This document shows positions 50,273 through 63,411 of a stretch of DNA of 64,000 nucleotides, in pieces (within the stretch, counting starts at the first letter, position 1; each line of letters begins with the position of its first letter). A model generated the notes under the pieces. The model was given only the letters and a program-made list of their open reading frames with translations. It did not search any database and was not told the origin of the DNA. Made by a program: the position numbers and the translations under genes. The DNA is from Phaeoceros laevis (taxonomy: Eukaryota > Anthocerotophyta > Anthocerotopsida > Notothyladales). Location: positions 321,931 through 385,930 of the forward strand of contig JBNGIQ010009312.1 in assembly GCA_049999765.1 (NCBI GenBank). Direction: 5' to 3'.

Positions 50273-53200
50273 TCAGATTGGGAGCCCAGGTTTTGGATAT
50301 CTCTTGTTTGGGGATAATCTATGTCTACCTCGATGAGGTGATCCAGGCACGTGTCTAAGTGGGCTTGCGCCTCTCATGTAGTCTCCTGCTCTTGGCCGTT
50401 TACTTGGGTGTAGCGACGGGGATCTGCCACTATCATCCAGTTTAGGGGACGATTCCGCACACCCACTAACTCACAAAAAAACAGCACGCTTTCGAATTAG
50501 CTCACCTGGGGGCATTGGTTCTCTTATGAGGACCAGAGGTAGGGTAGGGCTGCAAGTTCTTCAAGGTCTCTTCTGCAGCCTGAACAACACATAATGAAGT
50601 TACAATGACGCTTCCACTATAAATGAGACATACAAACATAATCCACTGCCCGAACAAAAAGTGGAGAAAAAAAGGTAAACTCGTTGGCGATGAAGGGGCA
50701 GACGGGTATACACAACATTAGCGAAGGGAAAAACCTGTTGCTTAGCTGAATCCCAAGAAGGACCACTCCCTTTTCCCAACAGTTTCCCCCCGACCTCAAC
50801 CTGGTAGACGAGGTTCTGGTTAACTACATAAGACCAATATGGAATTGCAAGCGTTATATAAAACAAAGTGCGCCCAAAGTCTGGTCACTCACATGACACT
50901 GAAATCCCCTTCTAGAATTGGTCACTGGGGAAAAAGAAAGACTCAAGCCCTCCCTGTCACACTGTTCAGAGAAAAATGAAAAGACAAAATCAGTAGGACG
51001 TTTTTGTGTCAGATACAGAGACTGAACAAGATCCTCCAGACAAGATGAACAACAGATGACACAAAGCTGTCGATACATCTCAATGAAACAAAGAGTATGT
51101 GACAGTACCAGATCTTTTAGTGCCACCACGGGATCGTACTGTGCACGTGTGCTTACTGCCCCATCCGAAATCCTGTAGTCCAAGTAGTTTGGCTGCCCTG
51201 ATGTGCTTGCAAGGGTGCTGTCCATGGGCCGTGATCCAAGCATGTGCATATCTCTTGAGCCCCTTCGATGCAACCTACCATCACCTAAATCCCCAGAGTA
51301 CATGGAACTGGGAAGTGCTGACCCAGTCCCTGAAGGACGTGCAAATTGCTCTGACACTGAAGAAATGTTAGAGCAAGGCAGAAACTGGAAACAGCAAACC
51401 TCAAATTAGCAGTAACAATTCTAACTGACATTCACGAATGGAAGATGAAAAATATTAGAAAAAGCAAACTCTGGGCTTCTCTGGAATTGGTGCACTCACT
51501 TGCTAAACACCGAAGCGCATGTTCGGCAGCATTCTGCTTTGCTTCCTGGGTTGATCGTCCAACACCTTCACCTATTTTTTCCCCAGTGAATATAACCTGC
51601 ACATAACCCAGAGCACACATTCCAGGATGAGACTAGAGCTAGTTTAGTTTCACATCAGACAAGGCCTCGAGCCGCTGTATTTGGAAGCAGATATAACACC
51701 AAAATTTTGCCAGCTAACTGACTGAGACCAAGGTGGTTACAGGGGGTGTTCATAGGTGCACTGCAAAAATACTGCAGCCTTAGCATTACCTCTACAGAGA
51801 CCTGAGATCCACTTGACAATAGTCTGTACTCCACCTACATGACGTGGAACAAACATGAGGGGGCAGCCAACCAGGTGCGCAATTTAATTGCTTGTGAACT
51901 AAACCACTCCCGAATCTTGGAACTACTAAGATAGATGAAGCCCAATATATGCCAAGGTGTCAATAATACCTGCTGTTGGAGTTTCTCTCCTATGCCTTCC
52001 AACACGTTGACAGCATCTGGTGACTGAGTCCTTGTATTGATTGGCCCAGTTCCTAGCGAAGTCAAAAAACTCATAACTTGACCTGAAGCCAATGTTCAAG
52101 AAAATGCTGAAACTGACCAACCCAACCTCTAAGAAGTAAAGCTAGTGACAATTATGACAAACCTGTGGAAGTACTGTCAAGCAAGATGCGATCAACTCTT
52201 CGCCTTTCCTCTACCAGGAAGACCTGAAAGGCATATCAATAACTCCCGATCAGAATCAACTGAAAGAACTTCCATGCTACAGCAACCTTCCCAGCAGCAA
52301 CTGGGTAATCAGTTTAAAGAGACTGCAAATCAGAACCAGCACAACAAAATGGTAAATAGCTCAGCATGAGCTGCATTTATCTGTCAGAACTAGAGCCAAG
52401 CTCGGGGTAAGCTTGTTAAATGGATCTTTATCAGCACATCACCACAGGAAATCAGAAATACCTCTTCTGAGTAAGTTCTTCTCCTTTCACCCCCCAAAGA
52501 ACTCTCAGCAGCAAGCTGGAAGGAGTACGGCTTCATTCGGTCGAAAGAAGGTGACTCAGGCTCTAGTATAAGTGATGAAGTTCTAGGTAGCTGACGAGGA
52601 CTCATCTCTTCTTCTACCCCAAGCCAACCACCAGCAGAGGTGCCTGGTAGACTAACTTGCAAGGATGAAAACGATGAATCCTCAACATTCTCTAGGGGGA
52701 CATGGGCCTGCCCTGTATCCTGCCCATGCTGCAAAATGAGCAGCCTACGCCTCGTGTCTGGGTCCAATTCAGACTCAGGAACTTCTCCTTCCTCCCTGAT
52801 AGGTGAGTTTGGCTTAGACATAGCAGGCAGCGGTGGTATTGATCCACTCAACGGTCTCATTGTTGTGATTGGGGGCAAGTAGTGGCCATCCTCCTTCTGA
52901 GAATCCAACATTGCTGGATCTGGAAGGTGAGGGGGGCCAAAGTGGTGCATGGATTGCACTGGAGGTCGCAACGTCAACCTCAAGTCTTCGTTGTCAGCCA
53001 CAAGGGCTTTGGACTGCACAGCACCGTTGGGATCCTGCACAATTTTATAGACGAACTCAGAAAGACTCCCACACTGACTGCAAGATGCTAATGTCCAGAT
53101 GTTCAAGCTCAGCATCCGAGAACAATACTAAGGAATTCTGAGCTGTGACCTGAGGCGGAAGTCTGGCTTCAACTTCAATATTTGCCATCCCATCCGGGAA

Positions 53201-55317
53201 TTCCTTCGTGGCGACATGGGAACCAAAGCCTGGGACTACTACCTCCTGAAACTCCTGAAAGAAATAAGGAGCAAGAGCAAGAGCAGAGCTAAGAATCAGA
53301 TAAGACCATGCACAGACTCTAATTAAGTAGACTTCCATGGCAGATACCAACCTCTGTAGCCAAATAGTTGCTGACATCCGGAGGTTGTGGCAGTGAAGCA
53401 AGATCCGTATCGTAGCGCACAGCTAGCATTTGCTGGTGCAAAATCTCATCAAAATCCCTGTAAGAAGCCAACCAATTATCAGCGAAAGCTGTAACCTTAT
53501 AACAATCTACATTTTTGTCCTCTCCACCTCTGCAACAAGAACATCCCACATTGAGTGTACTGAACACAGAGGTGTTGTTGTTTGCGTACCTGAAAAAGCC
53601 ACCTCTCACATTGCACGCCACATTTCTTGCAACATAGAGGACTGGTAATCCACCAGCTACCACCTGCAAACCGGTCTAACCGTGTTAGCTGCACTCAGGT
53701 TGTTGGTTGCTGGCACTCTGCAAAGAAAATAAGGCCAGGCCCTTCAAGCAGCATATTGTTCAATGCGCTAACAAACCTCTGCTTGTGGTGCAAAATATGG
53801 AGCAAAGGGGGCCACCACATGAACTCGTGACTGGTCTTTTTTCTCCCAAACCTTGATCCGGTCATCAATCACCATTGCCATCTTGGGGTGACAAGTTTGA
53901 CGAGCAAAAACATTCTCTAAGGACTTTTTACCACCTGCGAAGAAAGAATGGACCAACTAAGCCTCCCCCAGACATGGAAGTCGACAACGAGGCTAAAACG
54001 GACTGCAAGATGCCAAGAAATACAGAAGACGTTTTTCAATGGCATGCTCAGACATCATACCTGCATCAACACATAACACTCTGTCATTGAGCTCTTTGAT
54101 GTTGATTAGTTGCCCTTCTGGATCCAACAACCTCCACATTTCCAAGGCATAATCTCTCTCTGACATTGTGCATATATACACCTCAAACCTCTTCCGCCCT
54201 TTGGCAATGACATAGCTTCTCAGCTCATCCCATGCTGGCCGGAACTTTACAAGCACACTCGTGTCACGGATCTGCTTTCAAAGATAGTCAGGATTGTGAC
54301 CCACTGCACGATCCAACATCTAATAAAATCCACTGCATGCTAATCCAACATCTGAAAATATTGATCTCTTTCAAGAGGTAACTTACTGCTGGATTGATGC
54401 GTGTGAGGATCATATTCCTCTCAGGCAGGCGGATGATAGGCCGCATCAGTGGCAAGGCTCCCTCCACAACAGGTGGAACTATCTCATTCTGTGCTCTGAT
54501 GGCCCTTCCATTGACATAAACAGTATCATTTTCAATATACTGCTTCAATATAGCTCTGTCTTCCTGAAACCTCTTGGACTCAGCTTGCACTTGAGAGCGC
54601 TTGACAGGATCATGGATATATTTCGGGGAAGTTGGGGTTTCAATGCCAGCTTTTAGTGCATCTAGTCGGTCTTCGAATGACCGCAATGTGTTTGCTACTA
54701 TGAGAGTCTCATCAAGATCAAATACAATTGATAGACACCTCAGGTTGAACATCTGAAGACAGGACGCATACAGGCCTTCTGCAACTATGTATGCCCAGAA
54801 GCACGGCATTCCTTGGCCAGAGCCAACCTGCATGGCCACCAAGTGAAGCTCATGCCCACCCTGAACCGAAACTACAGCAGTCTGCACAACGGTACCAAAA
54901 GGATTTTAGTGATAAATGTCTGCATGGAGAATTTCTCGCTAAAATAATGTATGTTAGGAGCATGAATTTAATAAAAACGTCAAAATATGTCTATTTAGTA
55001 CAAAACTGCGTTCCATGGCATCCTACCTTAGCCTCGTTGTAACAGGCGTTGTGAAGATGTTGCAGGTTATGGTTGTCGCTTAGAAGTTGTTGCTGCGACG
55101 CACACATTTTGAAACAAACACCAGCTGTACCAATTGTATGGAGAACCTGGAGCGGGAGACATCGCTCGCTCGGCTGGGTGAACTTGGTTACCCGCATTTC
55201 TTGCTGAAACATGTACTGTATATTGGGGTCTTCATTCTGAGGCGAAATCGCAACTTCAGCGATAAAATCGTCTCCTGTGTAGAGGCGAGTAACAAATTCG
55301 GTAGGGTTCCTCGCCAT
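50273..55317 (-). CDS. CPL1: RNA polymerase II CTD phosphatase-like 1 (CPL1)
   Basis: Seventeen exons, all GT-AG and phase-consistent, give 1017 residues: 55027-55317, 54387-54881, 54061-54271, 53777-53934, 53590-53663, 53352-53457, 53075-53254, 52462-53034, 52163-52223, 51970-52082, 51790-51834, 51500-51596, 51109-51356, 50893-50961, 50735-50800, 50506-50579, 50273-50465. CPL1 removes Ser5 phosphate from the polymerase II tail and limits stress-gene expression and miRNA processing in the nucleus. The FCP1-type phosphatase motif VFDLDETLI has catalytic D152 and D154; [10 protein letters not shown] and VIDDRIKVW complete the domain. Two dsRNA-binding domains follow, about 738-802 ([25 protein letters not shown]) and 876-950 ([11 protein letters not shown]). 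The Ser/Arg/Pro-rich tail suits a nuclear signal. Close to angiosperm CPL1 in length and order. Confidence 0.95.
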
Positions 55318-58300
55318 CCCTGTGCGCTATAATCGGCTGTAATTAGTTCGAATGGCGCAGACGCAGAATTGATGCCGACACCTAGATACGACTGGATTTG
55401 TCGTGCCCGTCAGTCGCTTGCCCTCCAAGAATGTCTGAGAATGTCTCTTGCGCGTAGACTCCGGCAGCCTGCCAAACTCCGCTTGCTACTGATCACTGAG
55501 AGCTTCATTGGTGTTCCTGGATAGGCCCTCCTGCTTCTGGCCGCCACGAGATAATGAGCGCCCCGAAATTTCGCCTTGTAATGTAATTCCTGTTGCAATC
55601 CCGGGCTTGAAAAACCTGAACTGCAAAATGCTGCTGCCGCTTTCTGGGACACGAGGAGTGTGAGAACAGCAGCTTTCAGGGGTTGCTTGCGACCCCGAAC
55701 CGGAGACACGTTTGCCGCTTGACTGTTTCCCTCTAAGAACCTTGAGTGCTGGTCTGTTGGGGGAATGACAGACCAAGTATAGGGTTCCGCCGGGCTGAGC
55801 TTGCTACACCTGTGAGCCCGGTGCTTCTGGTTGCCTTGCGCATGTGCTTGTGATCCGGCCTCCTGGCTTAAAACCGAGCTACTCCGTCTGAAATGCCCTC
55901 CGGTGAGGCTTAAGGACGGGATTGACGAAATCTGGTTGAACAAACGAAAAGACAAAGCTTAGCGAACTGCAGACCACGATGCAAAGCTTCAACGACTAGG
56001 AAGGAACATCCAACATGACTTGAAGACAGAAAGTATGTGGCCCCGAGGAAGAAAGGTTGCAGCTTAACACAACTATTAAAGGTGTACCAGAGCTGCTGGA
56101 AGCAGCACCAGCTCAGAAGGCAAGCGCGCCATGGATGGGCTAACAGGCGGGAAAGCAGGCATCTCCCCCTTCCGCATCCCAGGATGCAGTGTCAGTTACC
56201 AATTCCCATGCCGGAGATTGATTAGGGTTTTCAGTTGAATTAAAAAATTGAACTGGTGGTATTCAAGAGAGCCAGCCAGCCCCCCGCGCGACGGTGCGGT
56301 GCTTCGGTTGCTTTCTCATGGCAAGTACGAAACTTTTCTTCCACAGAGATCCCTCAGTCAACCATCCACCACGCTGAGGGCTGCCAAGGCTCACTTCCAA
56401 CTCAGGCCAAGCAGCCACTGTCCTGTTCCTGCGTTCCAGCCCCAGCTAGATGTTTTCGAAATGGGGAGACCAACTACAGTCAACCATACCTTGAATTAAC
56501 CTACAGACTTCCAAGGTCCCGTCCTTGCTCCTGCAGAGAGTCCCTGATTCGGGCATCATACTGTCCATATGGAACTCGAAGACGTTTCAGACGGCTTTCA
56601 TCCACGAGTACGGATTAAAATGCCACGCTCCGCCAGGAGATGATGATAATTTGTCGTGCCGTTAAACGGCCATCATGCGGCACGGCGCCTCATCCTTGAG
56701 GCTTCAAAATTCAACTACCTCCCAGGCAAGGTCTGGACAAGGGTTTCCCTGGAAGGAGCTTCAACATCTAGACATCCTGCGCCAAAGGCCAATCCTGACG
56801 AGGAACAGGTAAGAGGCGCCTTCACCTGGTACTCTTCAGATCGAGGAATCCAGCCACCCTATACAGAGCGACAACCACACCTCGCCCCCATGCGTACATG
56901 GTCTGAACCTGAGCGTATGTGGTGCGGTCTGAGGGCGCTTTGCATCCAGGACCGGGCTGAACTGGCGACAATGAGGCCTGGGGTTACGTATCAGTGAGAA
57001 GAGGTGCGTGAGATGATGTTTGTAGAGCCATGGCATTGAGCAGCAGAACCAGATCGGCCAGGCGGGACGCTCTGGGACACTGGAACAGCGACATGCCAGG
57101 CGGGCCTTGTAAACAAGATGAAGAGATAGGCCGGGCTGGCCAGCAAGCTGCGTGGGGAAGGAGGGGACTGGATTGCCCGAGAGGCGGGGCCTGACTCCCA
57201 ACTGCTAGCTATGGAGAGGGTGTAGCGCGTAAGCCGTGGCGATGTTATGCACCTGATGGAGACCTTGGGTGCAGGGCGTGCACCGCCGGTATGCCCGGGA
57301 GTGTGAAACCCTAGCCGCACATCGCCATAGCCTCCCGCTCACCGCTACCGCCCGCTCACCACCCGCTCATAGAAGAACTAGTCCGTCGGTGGTCTATTTA
57401 AACCCGTCTGGCAAGCCAGGACCCGGCTTCGAACCATACGGCGGTTAACCCTTTAACCCGTAACCAGGGCTGGCGAAAAGGCCCCAATCCAGCCTGACGT
57501 TGTGCATGCTGTCACCTAGACTATTCTTCTAAAAATAAGGTGAGGATGAGATAATAGACTGGGTGTACCTGGCAAGAGCCTCATGTGAAACAACCCTGAT
57601 GCATTGGTTTGTAGCAGGCAGAGAAAGAGGAGCACTCTCTCAACCAATCTAACGTGGTTTGGTAGATATGCACGCGATGTGTGGAGCTTAAATGATGCAC
57701 AGCAAATCCTTGATTAACTTCCTCAAGACACGTTTTGAACGAAGTGCCACATTCCTGATGCAGGTTATGCTTGCTCAACAGACTGTTACAGACAAGATGA
57801 GGCACCCTGGCAACAGCATTCTGCCTGCCTCTAGTTTTCATGCTCCTTCTCCCTCTCTATTTGTAGGACCAGGAACGAGGATTGGATCAGTAACCAAGCA
57901 AGCTGTAGCACCTCCCGAGGCATTCCAAGTCCATATTTTGTCGGGCTTGCCCTATGAAAGAAAATTTTCCCTCAACTGGCAGAATGCACTGCACAACTTT
58001 ACTTAAGCCTTGGCAACTACAACCAACACCATCTACAGCCTTGACCTACCTGTAAAATATAGCATGTACAAATAGCAGGCCTTGTCTAAATTTCCGGCTA
58101 CCCAGTCGGCGTCCAAATCGAAAGAGTTTCCACGAGTAAACCACAATTCTGACTCCATGCATGTCTACATACAACCACAACCAGCTTTGGATCCTCGGTC
58201 TGCAATCAGGGCACAGAGCTGCTTTCCTTAAGCATACAGGTACACCTACATTTGCACTTGCATGCAGTAGGCATGCTTACAGGACTAGGTCCAATTATGC

Positions 58301-58810
58301 GTGAAGTAAAGAGCTAGAGCACCCTGCCCTCAGAAACCTGCTGTCTCGGTACCTTCCACCAAAGTCCGTTTTCTGAAAAGTATGTCACACACTCTGGTAG
58401 CTCCTACGGTGTGATGACAAATAAAACCATATCAGGTAGCACTTCTGCTCTATTCATGTGTCAGTTTGCTACCCAGCAACGAGCGTATGAGCTTGACACC
58501 CACGGCCTAATTCTCCTTCCTCAACCATAATGCTTGAATGGTCCATCAGGAGGCAGAACGTCAACAGATGGGATTATCTGTCCCAAGGTTCTCCCAAGGT
58601 TGCTGTAAATTCCACAAGTGACCTTTCAACTTGGATCTTGCCTTGGTTCTCGAACTTCTCATCTTCAAAAGATTCTTTCCCAACACTGTACATCGTAAAA
58701 ACAAAGGATCCTAAACAATTGAGTGCTTCTCACCTCATATAACAAATTACATTTCACATGTCCCCCGCGCGAGCAGGGCCACGTGTAGGCCCTGGATTAA
58801 AAACAGTTCG
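55318..58810. other. 5' flank of CPL1 and gene-poor spacer
   Basis: Frames such as 55410-55955 (-), 56656-56997 (+) and 57692-58006 (+) have no recognisable motif and no conserved partner in the window. GC-rich stretch at 57000-57450, otherwise ordinary. Confidence 0.4.
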
Positions 58811-58880
58811 AGAGGGCACTTTTACAGGTGGCACTTCAACAGAGGGCACGGCACTTTTACAGAGGGCACTTTTGAAGGGG
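58811..58880 (+). repeat. Short tandem repeat, GAGGGCACTTTTACAG-like
   Basis: Four to five imperfect copies of a 13-17 base unit (GAGGGCACTTTTACAG, GTGGCACTTCAACA and variants) in 70 bases. Confidence 0.65.
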
Positions 58881-59682
58881 GCCGACTGTAGAAGGTATAA
58901 TGAGATGACCACACGGCGTGAGACTTTGAATCACACTCGGGTCGTCATCCCGATTCCCGAACACCTCTTCCTGGTAAGTAGCGTAGAAATACAAACTAGA
59001 ACCTGGTCGATAAGTCCGTTTTGCAGCTGTAACTAGCCAGCCAGCAGGCAACACCAATCCAGCCAGTTAGCTCAGTCAGTCAAGCCCGTCTCCCTGTTTA
59101 CAAGTGCTATGGCCTGCTAGGACCAGTAGATCACCCCAGCAAACTATAGTGCAGCAGTCTCTTCACAAAGCCATTCATGGCAAACATCTTGCCAGAATTG
59201 GAAGCCATAACAGAATACAGAGAGAGGAGAGGCGGGAGACAACGTGATGAACCTCCACACATGTAGTGCATGTAGTATAACTCTACTACACGCCTGGAGT
59301 ATGGTTTCCGCCTGAAGAAAATAGACAAAACAAAGAAGAAAAGCTTTCAGGTCAGCACCCTAGCCATGCTGGGCTGGGCTGCAGAAAACAGAGACGATGC
59401 GAAAAGACAGCAATATTTCATGCTTGCTTGCTTCACATTCACCAGTAAAAAGATGTTACAAATCGTGCAATGCGCAACAGCATCGTCACCTCTTTCCTGG
59501 TCCACCAAGAACTTTAAAAGTATTTTACAGAGGTCCACCCCGCCACATAAAGGCGATGAAGTGTGCACTGGGCCATCCATCCACCGTCTGGGATTCTCGA
59601 GGGATCAGAGCCAGGACAATCCTCATGGACACATCCCACAGACTGCCCGCCAAAGGCCCACTGCACTCCCGACTGCGTCCCG
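58881..59682. other. Spacer, nothing recognised
   Basis: Short frames only. It may include the 3' UTR of the following reverse-strand frame. Confidence 0.4.
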
Positions 59683-59994
59683 CTACGCTTCTTTCTGCAC
59701 CTCCAGGTAAGAAACGGACATGAGGTTGCGCCTGAAGGTCTCACTCTCATCACCCGTCGTCTGGGGCCGCTTGGCCTCCTCCCCGGCATCCGCAGTACCG
59801 GACGCCTCCGAGATGGTGAGCAGCCGAGAGCGAACCAGCTCATTCACTTGCTGATCCTGTGCGGGGGGAGCGGCATCCTCCTCTCCCTCCGGCTGCCGCT
59901 GCTGTGCCTCATTCCCCATGCCCGATTCTTGATCGTTTTCTTGCGCTGGTTGAGTGGGCAGCGAAGGAGTGAACATGCTGCCTTGCTCGCTCAT
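59683..59994 (-). CDS. Small acidic hypothetical protein or last exon
   Basis: 103 residues from an ATG at 59994, Gln/Glu/Ala/Pro-rich, with PAQDQQVNELVRSRLLTISE and a C-terminal RRNLMSVSYLEVQKEA. Composition and regular charge pattern suggest real coding sequence, perhaps the last exon of a larger gene. No family recognised. The opposite strand is also open, which lowers confidence. Confidence 0.3.
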   Translation of the reverse strand: MSEQGSMFTPSLPTQPAQENDQESGMGNEAQQRQPEGEEDAAPPAQDQQVNELVRSRLLTISEASGTADAGEEAKRPQTTGDESETFRRNLMSVSYLEVQKEA

Positions 59995-62900
59995 GTGATC
60001 TCCCCACACCACTCCTGCTTCCACCTGATTGATGTCACCTCTGTGCCTGTGCACCCCTTAAGCAAGCAAGCTTGCCCTAAGCACTGCCGTCCTTCCTGAT
60101 CGAAGACACTGCAGCATCTTGCCAACACAAGACTCTCTAGTCTCGAATGATGTTGGCAATCGCGCCCGCCAGGGCGCTGACGCAGCACCTACTACTTCCA
60201 GCTCACAACAGGCTTTAGGGGCCAGGATTCCCGGTCATTCCAGCTTTGACACCTTACTTTGGCATAGTTGCACGGAAGCTTAATTTAGTTAGGGCTTACC
60301 TAGCTGGGTAGTTGTCCCCATGGATGCCACATGTCGCACGTGGTACACATTGAAGCATTGAAGTAGAGCATTTCGACCCATGAACAATTGCTTGAGTTCC
60401 TCCAACTTCCTCGATCAAACCACCCTAAATTAGCTTCCTTCCCATGGTCGTTCGAAAGGAAAGACCATCTTGTGTAAGCATAGCCTCTCTATGATCATAA
60501 TTTTAGGAGTAAGGAAAAAAGGAAGACATGGAGGAAGGGAGGAAGCAAGGATATATCCCAGGCTCCCAGCCAAGCAGCCAAGCTCTATTCCAGCGTAAGG
60601 GATAGCATAACCCCTTTATAAGCATAATAGATGGATTTTAAAAGAAAATTTTGCATAATATTACAACATTCTGTATAATCATAATATAATAGCATTCGAT
60701 ATAATCATAATATAACTTAGCAAGCTAAAAGGCTAGAAGCTCTAACATGTTCGAAACAACTAAACAAGTAAGATAAGGAGTCCTCCCTAACTAAATTAGT
60801 ACAAGAAACTAGAACATTAGAGGCCTACAAGAAACAAAACAAGGCATAAGAGCGAAAGCTCAAAATCAATTTGCAGCTTCAAATTTAAACTTCTAGTTTT
60901 TTTTGGAAAATATTAACATTGTGTATATATGTTTTCATGAGGTTGGAGCAATTCCAATCACGATCCCCTTTACTCTTATGGCAAGTGTTGCCTTTTAGGC
61001 AGCGAGCCAGAGCGAAGTGAAACTTGTCTTGCATAACTTTCTATAATCATATATATAGATATTTTATTACAGCGTGCAATATACTTTACAAAAAATCCGA
61101 TTCCACCAACTTTGTGCAAATGCGCTGAGAGTGGCAATTAAGGAGTTGCTACATGGTTTAGACAAGCTCCCAATGTCAATGACAACTCAATGTGGAATCC
61201 CAAGAAAAATAGCAAGTTTTTTAAGGTGGAGTGAAAAGAGATGGACAACTTGAATGTGGCCATCCAAAATGTGATGTGAAGTTAACAGTAGCTGACGATT
61301 GTTGCTTTCCAAGAAATTTAGCAATTAATGTTGTTTTGCAGAAATTTAGAGTGCTCATCAACGGCAAAGTATCACGGACATGTGAAGGTCGGTGCGAAGA
61401 CCAAGCAAGGTGAATAGGTTATATAAAGCGGGCAGTCAGTACACTAAAAAAAGGTCGTGCAGGTGCCATAACATCAGTGCACATGTACCCTCAGACACCA
61501 ATCCACCGGTCCAGGAGGATGTTCATGTGGACCAATATAAATGGACGTCACACGTTGGGTGGTGTTGCAGCCTTAGGACGTGAAGGCACACGATTTCTTT
61601 TTATGTCAAATCGCTACGCACTGGGGAACTTCTATCACAACCGAGAGGAGAGCCTAAGAACCAGAGGAGTGGAGATACACTTGCTCATGGACATGGAGGA
61701 CACCTGCATCTCGACATGAGACTTCATCATGGGGCAAAGGGAGTTCGAAGTACTTGCGCTTCATATGAGTAGTAGTAGTAGGAAGATTATGAGCATCACA
61801 TGGAGGAGGAGGTTTCCATTATCGGTTGAATAGAACCCTACAAGTAATCCACTATAGCTAACCTTTGCCCTACCGCAAACGTGTTCTACTTTTCAATGCC
61901 CTGAAATGTGCCAGCTTGCCAAGATGCAGCACCTACATGCAAGGGCTACCCACACTGCCAAACTTTTCTTGGCCGACTTCTTTTTGTTTGTACTTCCAAG
62001 TTCCAGCACTACCAGCACGTCCTGAAGACTCCAGCACTTGTAAGCAATTGCATACAAATGTACTCACAGCCGCAGGCAGATCCTGAAAGGCCGTGGGAGG
62101 GCTGGACAGTGGGTTGAAAACTGGAATTCACTAGCAGCCGGACGCGCTAATGCGCTATAAACGAATGTTGGAGGCCGCTAATGCGCTAACAACGAATGCG
62201 GACGAGGGCGCACGGCTGCAATTTCAAGCAACGAAGCTACGGACAGTGATCAAACGGCAGATGAAACTGTCAACTACTCGTGTCGGACAGAAACGGCCCC
62301 TTCATGAAAGCACTCTGTGAGTCGAACAGGTTTTGACGCCAGATGAAACACGAGGCCGGGAATGACTATCTCCATTGATTCTCCAATTAACCTCAGAATG
62401 ACACCGGAGTTTGCCAGCCCTCGGCCATCGACAGGCGCGCTGCACTGCAGGCGGAGGTAGCTGCAGTACAACTCGGGTCCCGGCCTATAGAAGGCCTCGG
62501 ACAGATCTCGTTATATCCAGCGTGGATAACGCTGGCATCATCCATACTTTGTTTTCCTTTCCCGTTTTGCCTCCCAGAGTAGACAAGACTACCAGCTCCC
62601 GCAGTCATTTTTCACGCCCCGCCGGCGTTAGAAGGAGAATTTCCCGATTTCCCAATTGAGTGTTGAGTTCCGTCTGCACACCCCCGCAGGATTACCTGTG
62701 CGTAACCCGGAAACCGGAGGGGCGCCGGGTAATAGCCCGTTTTCTGGGGGGATCGTTCCATCTGGACTACTCTGTGATGACGGCACTGTAGATGACTCCT
62801 GCACGGCAATCTACCTTGTCTTGCAGGTTTTGCTTCCTCCCGCCCAGACGGCACGCTCCGCCTCCCTAGAGTCTCTCTCCTTCTTCCTTCTGGTACGCCT

Positions 62901-63411
62901 TGTGCTGGAAGAAATGTCATTGATCACTCGTGACCCACCGATTTACGTTTACCTTCACTGCCCACTGCTGGGATGCCGCTCTTCTCCTGCTGCTGCTGCT
63001 GCTCCTGCTGCGCATGCTGAGAGGAGTGGGAGAGAAATATCCCCCGTCTCTGGCAGCAGACCAGCGTCTCCTCCTCCCTGTTTCCAAGAAGCGTCGATAC
63101 TTCTGGCATCAGATGGCCGGGGGCCTGATTGCGGGAGGCATCTTCAAACTGGTCCGTGGACGCAGGATCGCGAGACTGAAACTGGTGTGCGTAGCTTGAG
63201 AGCAGTAGCCATCAGCCCAGGAGGGAAATCAATCGGTCTTGCCTGTCAGTTGGGTCAGTCTAGGCTTCAGGAGGAAAGGCCAAGGGAGGGAGCAATTTCA
63301 TGACACCAGGCTGCTGTTGATCAAATTGAGGAGCAGCAGCAGGTGCGGGATAGATCTTGCTCTTCAATTGTGTTGCCCAAGGCTGTACAGATTCGCCTCG
63401 AGCCTTGCAAG
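59995..63411. other. Gene-poor region, partly AT-rich
   Basis: 60500-61250 is AT-rich with near-repeats such as ATAATATAA. A frame at 61231-61413 (+) contains CGHPKCDVKLTVADDCC, which is faintly RING- or C1-like but too short to assign. Two near-copies of GCTAATGCGCTA-AACGAATG lie at about 62146 and 62178. A frame at 62930-63199 (+) ends in a basic stretch and may belong to an upstream exon of the P450. Nothing else is recognisable. Confidence 0.35.

Noticed and set aside
60500-61250. AT-rich stretch as an organelle-DNA insertion
   Set aside because: No plastid or mitochondrial gene, tRNA or rRNA sequence could be recognised in it.
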